Assembly: GCA_023935145.1 (NCBI GenBank)
Contig: CM043699.1
Coordinates: forward strand, 72,917,638-72,981,637
Direction of reading: 5' to 3'
Length of the DNA stretch: 64,000 bases
Source of the DNA: Bretschneidera sinensis
Taxonomy: Eukaryota; Streptophyta; Magnoliopsida; Brassicales; Akaniaceae
The position numbers were made by a program, and so were the translations under genes. Positions 55,634-64,000 of this stretch are shown piece after piece (the first letter of the stretch is position 1; the number at the start of each line of letters is the position of its first letter). Below the pieces are notes generated by a model that saw only the letters and a program-made list of their open reading frames with translations, did not search any database and was not told the DNA's origin.

Positions 55634-57036
55634 TGTTGTGAATTTTAAATTACTCGCAAGCGCATGAGTCGTTTGCAATATAGTGTTGTGCAAGTGCGAG
55701 GTCGAATCCACAGAGAATTGCATTGTGAAAATATTTTTATCTAAACTAAGCCTATTTTAACCTAGTTCCAAGTTTTGAATTGTCTTTTGCAAAACAAATA
55801 TAAACTAAACTAAATTGATTTAAAGACTAATGATAAAAACACTAAGGTTTTTGAATCCACCCCCACCAAAATAAAGCATATATCTTCATGTTCTATATAA
55901 AAAAATCTATCAAAACATTATATGAATCTAACTTTAAACAAATCACAACAAATATCCCAATTAAACCAAAACAATCCAGTGTATCCGCTTTTAACAAATC
56001 ACAAAGGATATCCAATTTAATCAAAAATGATTAGATGTATCCATTAGATGAAACACACAGAATATTCAACAGAACAATTTAAACTCAATCAATCATAAGA
56101 TTTTACTCAAATAATTGAACATAACATTTATAGTAAAAAACATCAGAATTGCATAAACAAATCTGAAAATATTATGCCAAACAACGGCGAGGCTTTTCAT
56201 CTTCAACCTTAGCTGAAGATTTTAGCCACTCATAATCATGAAACTAAAGTTCACAATAATAGTGCTAAACATTAAACTTTAAAACTAACAAAAGCAGTAA
56301 ATTAAAAACTGACTATACATGGGGAGAAATTTCACTCGCTGTTGGGCGGCACTTCCCTTCGTGATAGCAAAGCTTTCGGAGATCCACCAGAATGCTAGCA
56401 GAAGTCCTCCAAATTACAGCAAAATGGCACTTGGATTGCTTACTAAAGATGAAGTGAAGAGGGGTTTATATAGGGAAACATCACAAGTGCAATATTCTTC
56501 CAATCCGATGTGGGATACTGCAAATTCTAGCTTTTGCTCTTTGACCTTTGTCTACTAAACTGCCATAACTTTCTCTAGAAAAATCATTTTATTGATCTGT
56601 AAAATTCCTCAGAAAATAGACATCGGGATCTTTCCAAGAATATATGGCTCATCTCCTAGTTCTTCCTGAATAAACACAGTTTAATCCTCAAAAATGGCTG
56701 ATCTGTCACTCTGAAATCATGCACAGCCTTACCTTTGTCTACTAAAACTGCCATAACTTTCTCTAGAAAAATTATTTTATTGATCCATAAAATTCCCCAG
56801 AAACTAGACATTCGGATCTTTCCAAACATATATGGCTCATCTCTTGGTTCTTCCTGAATCAATACAGTTTAATCTTCAAAAATGGCAGATCTGTACGAGC
56901 AATTATGGCAATTTAGTGAAACTCCTTTCCAAGCTTGTAAACCTGTAAAACAACGAAAAACAACTCAAGGTAATAAATTCCTAAGCTAAGAAATGTAAAT
57001 TAAGAGGCCAAAATATGCAATATTTGGCACTCATCA
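55634..57036 (-). repeat. R11: solo LTR of the R1 family inside R10
   Basis: It is bounded by CTAGA (55629-55633) and CTAGG (57037-57041) and has the R1-type ends TGATGAGTG and AATTCACAACA on the minus strand, 1,403 bp. It has two copies of the shared U3 block (about 56541-56708 and 56731-56945) but lacks the GCGCTCGATCGC palindromes of the R1 LTRs. TATA lies at about 56467-56474. No internal sequence is attached, so it arose by LTR-LTR recombination. Confidence 0.9.
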
Positions 57037-58103
57037 CTAGGTTTCAAACACTCATCAAGCATATGCGAATAAAAGTTATGTAAACAAGAAATTTCAAATA
57101 TAAATTCACATATGGATATGGATATCATCAAAGAACACTCATATGTTCGCAAAATAGATCTCATGAAAGGAATCAAATGTTAGGATCGCAAAGCTATCAC
57201 ATCGCCTATATCATATCCTAGTCAAACACCTCAAGCAAAATATATTGAGTATGATCCTCTGCATAGATGGGCGTGGTTGGCGGAACCTGATTTACACCAA
57301 AGCTCTTTCTTTTCAACTCTTTATAAGAGCGACTTCAATACCCTTGAAATATCTCAAGTCTTCTTTCTTGTCTAACCAAATCCTTTTTTGACATGTTTCT
57401 CATAGGAATTTGGATTTTTCTCCATAGAGAGTGGCAACTAGGGCATGTAACGATAGGCACATACTCAAACTTCTTCCCCAGAGACAGTGGCAACTAAGGC
57501 GTCTAACGATAGGCACATACTCAAACTTCTTACTCAAGTCATTCAACTAAAATAATGAGAATACAAAACATGATACGTCAAGTGTGTTATATAATCCTAG
57601 TATTCAATGCAAAACCTATAGAGATCATCTGACAATTAAGGTCATAGCGAAGAGTGTTTAAGAGTACCAAGAAACTAACTTTCAGAATAAAACACTTATG
57701 GCTCAAATAACTCACTAGGTAGTCTCCACTATTTGATTCTCAATCATTAGATCTAGGTTCATCTTAGTATCAACATCAAGAGCACAGTCTATAGAATATG
57801 AATATGCATCAATCCTCACAACAACTTGTCAATGTTAAAGAAACTAAACTCATCGTGTATAAAAGACTTGATTACAAACCATAAAACAAATTGTAGCATG
57901 AAAATTTTGTCTCAACAAGTTCTAATTGCACCCCCAAACCTAAACTAAACATTGTCCTCAATGTATTAAATCAAACACATGTTTAGAAAAACATTTAGAA
58001 GGGAACAATAAAAATGAAAGAACAGAAAACATACTCTATCAAATGGGTGGGTTGCCTCCCACCAAGCGCTTTCTTTAATGTCTTAGCAAGACGTTGGTTA
58101 AAC
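57037..58103 (-). other. R10 post-pol region with internal polypurine tract
   Basis: It holds an internal purine tract with hairpin at 57929-57964 (minus strand: ACATTG-AGGA-CAATGT, then AGGTTTGGGGGTG). With R11 removed, the tract lies about 1.2 kb from the LTR. Near 58030-58080 a short reading frame ending KKALGGRQPTHL follows integrase. A repeated segment with GTGGCAACTAGGGC occurs at about 57428 and 57488. No gene is seen. Confidence 0.65.
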
Positions 58104-59210
58104 TTATTCAGGATCGTGCACCTCAATGCACTCAACAACCCCCTTCTCATGGAGTCCTTCCAAGTAAGGCTTCACACGATGCCCGTTGACCTTGAATGTC
58201 ACTTGAGTCTTCGGGTTTAGCAACTCTACCGCTCCATAAGAAAAATTGTTGACTACCAAAAATGTTTCACACCATCTTGACTTCAATTTTCCTGGAAATA
58301 ATTTGAAACGAGTATTAAACAAAAGAACTTTTATTCCAGGATAAGGAGACTTATGGATAAAGCCTTGGTCATGGTAACACTTAGTGCGTTCTTTGTAGAT
58401 CTTTCCATTATCATAGACTTCATCATGAATCTCTTCTAATGTTTCCTCTACTCTCTCAGTTGTAAGAGCAACTTCAAGCTTGTCTTCTATTTTTATCTGC
58501 AAATAAGTGTCATAAACAAGTGAGTCCACACAATAAAAAAAAAGAACACTTATCGTTAGTAGAAATAGAAGAAGGAGTGGTTAGAGAATCAAACACTTTA
58601 AATTGTATAGTCTCTCCCAAGACTGTCATTGTTAACCTCCCATTATGGACATCAATAATAGTCTTGGTTGTGGCCATAAATGGTCTACCAAGAAGAATTG
58701 TGTGCTCATTGTCCTTAGATGGGGTTCCTTCTATCTCTAATACCACGAAATCAACAAGCACAATCACTTTGTCTACCTACACCAATATATCCTCAACTAT
58801 TCCCTTAGGATATTTAACTGACCTATCAATGAGTTGAAGGGATATAGTTGTTAACTTAAGCTCCCCCAAACCTAGTTGCAAGTATATCGAATATGGCATG
58901 AGATTTATACTTGCTCCTAAGTCTAGTATTGCTTTGGCGACCTTCTTGTTTCCCATTGTGATGTTGATGATGAAACTTTCGGGATCTTTCAGCTTAGGTA
59001 GCAAGCTTGTTGGAGCGCCACACTAGCAACTTCTAACATCATCACTTTCTCGTTCTTCTCGTATTTCCTCTTTTTGGTGTTAAGTTCCTTAAAGAATTTC
59101 TTATATGATGGCACATTCCTGATAACATCCAAAAGAGGCAAATTAATATTCACTTTAGAAAACATGTCAAAAATATCAAAAAATTGCTTACCTTGTTTAA
59201 CATGCTTCAA
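58104..59210 (-). pseudogene. R10 protease joined to integrase C-terminus
   Basis: The protease has NVPSYKKFFKEL at the start (about 59125), ILDLGASINLMPYSIYLQLGLGEL (about 58930-58858), LQLIDRSVKYPKGIVEDILV, then ILLGRPFMATTKTIIDVHNG (about 58700-58640). After VALTTE (about 58455) the frame passes into the end of integrase ([31 protein letters not shown]). Stops or shifts lie near 59000, 58775 and 58520. The deletion resembles that in R2 but keeps about 45 more integrase residues, so its breakpoint is different. Confidence 0.87.
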
Positions 59211-60810
59211 ATGGCTTGGATAAGGAATAGGAGGCCTGTAAGGCTCGATCGCCTTGTGCAGTGTCGTGAAGGAAGATGGCTCATTCTCCTTGCTCTCCTC
59301 AGATGTGTGAGAAGATTTTGGATCTTCAATTAGATTTCCTTTAGGAGCGTCATTCTCCGTTTGCTTCTCAATTGATTTCCTACATCACGTGGCAAGTCAT
59401 AAAAAATTTTATCATCAGAATTGTTGTTAAGAATTTTACCACTTCGCAGCACTGTGATAGCCTTTGCTTGCTCAGGTTGGCTAGGCAACTTCTCTTTTTG
59501 ATATACTTGCAATTGTTTCGCAAGTTACCCAACTTGTACTTCCACCCTCTTCATTGATGCCTCTATGGAATCCAACCTTTGGCTGTGTCTCTCTTGGGTC
59601 TCTTTGCTAACTTGAATAAAAGCACCCAAGTTATCCTCCAAAGTTGGATTTCTAGGCTGATTGGGTGGTGCAACGTAGTTTTGATATTGAACCGGTCTTG
59701 AACTTTGAGCATATGCTGGAGCATTGTGAGTCTTCTAGGAGAAATTGGGATGATTTCTCCACCCAGGGTTGTAGGTATTAGAATATGGATCATTCCTCGA
59801 CCTAGGTTGGTAAGACTCCATTGCATTAACTTGTTCTTATTCATTTCCTGAATAAGATTCATAAGACAAAGAACAAGTGTTAGCACCATGACCAAAAACC
59901 CCATAAACTCCACATACCTCATGATTGGGTGTGTTTGTGGTAGTGAGAAATTTGACTTATTTAGTCAACTCTATAAGTTGCATTACCATATCATTGTTGG
60001 AGCTCAATTAATTAACCCCAACTCTCCTTCCTCTTACACTCTTTTGTTGGGAATTAGCACCCAACATCTCATATAGCTCGCATGTCTCCTCAGCAGTCTT
60101 TTCTCTCATGGCTCCACCGACAGTGTTATCAACCGTATATTGACACTATTGTGTCAATCCATCATAGAAGAATTGATTTTGTAGCTGCAATGGGTTATAA
60201 TAGTGGGTACACTGGATTAGAAGCATCTTGAACTTATCCCATGCTTCATGGAAGGGTTCTCCCTCCATTTGTGAGAATGTGGCAATCTTAGTTCTCAACT
60301 CAGTGGTCTTCTGATGGGAGTAGAATTTGTTCATGAACCAATTATAGACCACTTCCCATGTAGTCAAAGAACCGAGTGGAAGAGTCATCAACCACACTTT
60401 TTCTCTATCTTTTAATGTGTAGGGAAAGCATCTTATCTTGAGTTGATCCTCATGAGGAAAAGTCTGTACTGTTGCATAGAAATCCCTTAAAAAGGTTAAT
60501 GGGTCTTCATTTTCAATTCCGTAGAATGAAGGGAGCATGCTAAAGTGGATATTTTTTATCTCATAATTTCGTGCAGCTTCCCCCAATTGGATGCAAGATA
60601 TGGAAGTGCCGATGATTGGCCTTGCATACTCCTTCATCATAATTTGTCTTTCAGCTCTTTCCGTCCTTTCAGGCTCCTCTTTTCTATTCTCTCAACCTTT
60701 TCTTCTTCTTCCATAGGCTGTAACATCTCCCTTAGCCTATGGATGTTGCCTATTGCTAGCACTAGATTTCTCCCTTGGGATCTTGTACTGTGCATGTACC
60801 TGAAGACAAC
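59211..60810 (-). pseudogene. R10 Gag
   Basis: The capsid stretch (60640-60146, 164 codons) includes NIHFSMLPSFYGIENEDPLTFLRDF, RCFPYTLKDREKVWL and FSQMEGEPFHEAWDKFKMLLIQCTHY, all Athila-type Gag. The zinc-knuckle region (about 59920-59870) has CEVCG and HGANTC. NTYNPGWRNHPNFS lies near 59775-59735. The coiled-coil part and ITVLRSGKIL lie near 59460. Stops near 59735, 59525 and 59330, and shifts in 59230-59330, break it. The N-terminus is near 60800. Confidence 0.85.
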
Positions 60811-61037
60811 AAAAGAAAAATTAAGCTACCAGAAATCAAGAGAGCGAAAATCAAGAAATAAATTAATGCCAATTTAAATAAAGAAAATCAAGAAGCAAAT
60901 AAAAAAAATTTGATGAAATAAAAGAAATAAAAACTGCACCTAAAAGAAAGAAAAGAAATAAAATAAAGATAAAAATAAAAACGAAGAAATTAACTAAAGA
61001 AATAAACACCAATTCCCCAGCAACGGCGCCAAAAACT
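60811..61037 (-). other. R10 leader and primer binding site
   Basis: The minus strand reads GGCGCCGTTGCTGGGGAA at 61013-61030, the tRNA-Asp-type site with one transition. The rest is an A-rich leader without features. Confidence 0.85.
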
Positions 61038-62633
61038 TGATGTACAAATTTTAAATGCTCGCAAGTGCACGAATCACAAATAATATTGTGATGAGTTTAC
61101 TCTTGAGTTCGATCTCTCAAGGAATTGCAGTGGTTTAAATCCTAAATTACTTTCTTAAAATTACTAAAACAAACTCTGAAATTAAATCCCAAACACTCTA
61201 ATTAAAAGATTGTGAAGAGAAAATTGAAACAAAAACAATTAAGTAAATTAAACAAAACGAATTATGAAGAGATGAGTATAATCAATGAGAACAATTGGGA
61301 GTTTAGCTTACTGTCCAATCATTAATTGGAACATTTGGTGAATATAAAGAATTAATCAACATCCAAGACTATTAGTATTTTCGTTAAGACTAGAGAATGC
61401 CATTGATCGTGTTTATTCTCAATTTATAACTAATTAATTAAATCCCATGGATTATGTTCATCAATTAATTAGTTAAATTAAGTATAAGGAAAACGCAACC
61501 CCCTAAATCACAATTTGATTTAAATCCTGATTTAAATTCCTATTCAAGAAAGCTTAATTCGGTCTAGATGATTTGTCATCAACCTAATCTCAAATATTAA
61601 CCTTGACTATCAATAATAGATGGCCAATCCACAAGCAATAATCAAAGGTATGAAGAATATTGAATAAGAAATAATATGGAAAATTTCAAAAAACTAAATC
61701 CACCAAAATATCCAAAACAATCAAGACAGCTAAGCCAACCACCCAACAATGTGTTCAGCTGCTCATGTTTAAATCCCAATCACATAATTCAAATATTAGG
61801 GTTACAAGCATATTGAAGGACAAAAGGTGCAAAGACATAATTTATTCCCTGAATTACAAGATGAATCCTCAAAGTCTTGAAGCGATTGATCATCATCTTC
61901 AATCTCTTAATAAGTCGTCTTGATGAAAGAAACCGCCTCCTCCTTCAATCTCCCAAAAATCCTCTTGATAATATCTCTCCAAGAACTGCCATCATCTCCA
62001 CCCCCTGTTCTTTGAGTCTAAAATTCTTATATATAGCTGTATGGAGACAGCTTTGTAGACAGAAAAGTCATCCTAGGGTTTATGTTCGGGTCGTGTGCTT
62101 CTGCTGCTGTCCAAGCCTGGTTCTGCTAAAACTGCCATAACGTTCTCTAGAAAAATCATATTTATGAGCCATAAAATTCTCCAAAAAATAGACATCTAGA
62201 TATTTCCAAGAATATATGGCTCATCTCATGGTTCTTCTTGAATTAATATAGTTTAATCCGCAAAAATAACTTTTACCACGCTGAAATCACGCACAGCTTG
62301 ACCTTTGTCTACTAAAACTGTCATAACTTTCTCTAGAAAAATCATATTTACAAGCCATATAATACTTCAAAAAATAGACATCCAGATCTTTCCAAGCATA
62401 TATGGCTCATCTTCTGGTTCTTCCGGAATCAATACAGTTTAATCTGAAAAAAATGACTGATCTGTATCGGCAATTCTGGCAATTTAGTGAAACTCCTTTC
62501 CAAGTGCTTGTGAACCTGTAAAACAATGAAAAACAACTCAAAGTAACAAATTCCTAAGCTAAACATATAAATAAATACTTGAAAAACATAAAAAAAAATA
62601 AATAAAAATAGTAGGACAAATATTCATTCATCA
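61038..62633 (-). repeat. 5' LTR of R10
   Basis: 1,596 bp and collinear with 53729-55313. TATA motif TATATATA (minus sense) at about 62028-62035. Two copies of the U3 block at about 62110-62280 and 62300-62515. Near the U5 end, ATCACAAATAATATTGTGAT can fold into a hairpin. Confidence 0.92.
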
Positions 62634-62638
62634 GTCAT

Positions 62639-63489
62639 CGAAGTTAGGAGGTGGTGAAACTGGTGGAACTTCATACTCCTCATGATTTTATAGTGCAATT
62701 TGTTGAGGTCAAACTCCAACCTGTCATAAAATATTTAGTTATGCTAATGGTATGGATTGCACTAGTGGTACATTAGGTTGCATTGGTTATATTATTGGCA
62801 CATTGGGTTAAACTACTGTGATATTGGCTCCATCATATCCCTATTAAACATTTGGTTGTCCGTGGGGAACCTATTGGATAAGAATATTAGGAAATGCCAT
62901 ATGGTGGGAGGATAGGTTGGTGCTTGAATTACATGTCTAAGTGGAGTCTGCACTCCAATTAATGGTTGTCCTTTAGTAGGTGGAGCATGCATGACATGGG
63001 GATCTACTGGTGCAGTTTTCCCTGCATTTGTTACTTGTATAGCATTCAAATCTCTAATGATAATTTTTGTATTACTATTAGGTAACACTCGAAGATAAGC
63101 AATGGGCATGTCAGAATCACTTCTTCTAGGGAGTTCCCTTAAAGATTTTGCTTCATGCTACACAAAATCTACCTTATCACTAATGTTTCTAGGCAAAACA
63201 TCTTCATGTTGAAGTCTTTGATCCATCAACAAGTTGAGTTTTTCTAGAATCTTAGCTATTTGTTGTTGGCTTTGAGTTTGCTACTAAGCCATTTGTTGCT
63301 GATATTGGCTCTGCAATTCAATTACTTGTCTGGCTGTCTAGGCTATTTCCTCTTTGGCTTGATGTTGGTTAGCTACCGATATATCATCTGGGAGTGTAAT
63401 TGTCCTATATCCTAATCCAGTTTATCTAAGCGATTTTTAGAGACATCAGGAGCAGGAATTTCTTTCGGATTCACTGGAGTTTTTGTCAT
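62639..63489 (-). pseudogene. R9 Gag, N-terminal part
   Basis: It continues R9 gag to the right of R10. The likely start is at 63489 (MTKTPVNPKEIPAPD), followed by glutamine-rich segments (stops near 63415 and 63400), LLMDQRLQHEDVLPRNISDK (about 63235-63175), and a proline/threonine-rich stretch at 63109-62813. No domain can be named in this part, which fits the poorly conserved Tat Gag N-terminus. Confidence 0.6.
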
Positions 63490-63505
63490 TAATCTAGTGA
63501 CTGGA

Positions 63506-64000
63506 TGATGAGAATGCAAAATATCATATTTTTCTCCCTTAATATTTAGTTTTTTATACTTATTTGGTGCCTAAATGTACTCATTATTCTTATATTTTGA
63601 TTTAGGATGAAAATGGAGACGTTAAGTGCAAAACGAAACTAATTGGGCGATTTCGAACAATTTTGACATCGCTTCATAATCTGGGAATAACTCTCCCATT
63701 TGAGCTCCGATTGAGATTATTCAAGATGCTACGGAACACTAAGAAAAAGCTCTATAACTTTCATGTTTTGCATTTTGAGAGATACTAGCTGCATCAAGGT
63801 CAAAACCAGGCTTGGAGTTGCTGCACCTACACTGTTGCAGTTCTGGAAAGTCCCTTAGCCTGCAATTCTAATACGCTGATTTGACGCGATTTATTTTCGG
63901 AAGTTTCCAGATCTGGTGCATGAAAATTCATGCTGAAAACAGTAGTTTCCTTGTTATATTAGGACTTTATTTTATTTTTAATATTTCCCTTAAATTAGTC
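63506..64000 (+). repeat. R12: start of an LTR, plus orientation, continuing beyond the window
   Basis: TGATGAGAATGCAAAATATC at 63506 begins a segment that fits the 5' part of a plant LTR: AT-rich U3, then a stretch about cell-wall-type ACTAACTGGGCG motifs, then GCTGCACCTACACTGTTGCAG-like sequence near 63820. No coding follows within the window. The boundary and even the LTR nature are inferred from the TG start and the sudden end of R9 gag. Confidence 0.45.

Larger units (their letters stand above)
53729..62633 (-). mobile_element. R10: pol-deleted Athila-like element, minus strand, inserted in R9 gag
   Basis: A complete insertion with a perfect 5-bp duplication, two LTRs of about 1.59 kb, a primer site (61013-61030), gag, protease, a directly following integrase C-terminus, a post-pol region and a polypurine tract. 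RT, RNase H and the integrase core are missing. The first 93 or so aligned bases of the two LTRs differ at eight positions, seven of them transitions, so it is not recent. R11 is nested in its post-pol region. Confidence 0.92.
47190..63505 (-). mobile_element. R9: degraded Tat-lineage Ty3/gypsy element, minus strand
   Basis: Gag starts near 63489, is interrupted by R10 (53729-62633), and continues with protease, RT, RNase H, a second RNase H and integrase down to about 47190. The second RNase H (NQAEYEALIIGL...IKIEGDS) and the RT motif GTFEWVVM.FGLKNAGATYQ identify the Tat/Ogre group. No LTR of its own is visible at either end. The stretch 47087-47189 shows nothing recognisable. The many stops and frameshifts make it one of the most decayed elements here. 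Confidence 0.8.

Overview
The window looks like plant nuclear heterochromatin, most likely from a eudicot. It is AT-rich and consists almost entirely of nested LTR retrotransposons. The evidence is plant-specific retrotransposon lineages (Athila, Tat, CRM, Reina and Tekay types of Ty3/gypsy, plus a Ty1/copia element), primer sites matching the plant tRNA-Asp and initiator tRNA-Met 3' ends, and one decayed plant mobile domain (PMD) gene. I see no rRNA, tRNA or CRISPR and no intact host gene. Lineage names come from recognising protein motifs by eye, not from a search. The species cannot be fixed.

Layout. R1 is an Athila-like element on the minus strand, 1-12381; its 3' LTR is cut by the window edge. 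R2 is an Athila-like plus-strand element, about 940-6248, inside R1, with its 5' end gone. R3 is the 3' end of a Tekay-type chromovirus, 12382-15178. R4 is a Reina-type chromovirus, 15179-16381 and 23164-25208, split by R5, a CRM-type chromovirus on the minus strand at 16382-23163. A PMD pseudogene follows at 25209-27231, and its probable 3' end lies at 46727-47086. Between these pieces sit R6 (Athila-like, plus, 27232 to about 40590), R7 (a pol-less Athila-like element, minus, 31757-38186, inside R6) and R8 (Ty1/copia, minus, about 40600-46726). R9 is a degraded Tat-lineage element with a second RNase H, minus, about 47190-63505. R10 (pol-deleted Athila-like, minus, 53729-62633) lies inside R9, and a solo LTR, R11 (55634-57036), lies inside R10. 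R12 is the start of another LTR from 63506.

Insertion order can be read from target-site duplications: ACTAG for R5, GTCAT for R10, ACATA/ACATC for R7 and CTAGA/CTAGG for R11. Every coding region carries stops or frameshifts, except one open ORF in R2 that joins protease to the integrase C-terminus.

The most interesting signals are non-coding. (1) A conserved hairpin stands directly upstream of each 3' polypurine tract in the Athila-like elements. (2) A second, internal polypurine tract with its own hairpin lies 1.2-1.4 kb upstream of the LTR in three of them. (3) Clusters of 12-16 bp palindromes, different in each family, lie just upstream of the LTR TATA box in unrelated families. (4) A block of about 200 bp in U3 is shared by LTR families that otherwise differ. 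(5) A hairpin near the 3' end of the LTR keeps its shape while its sequence changes between families.
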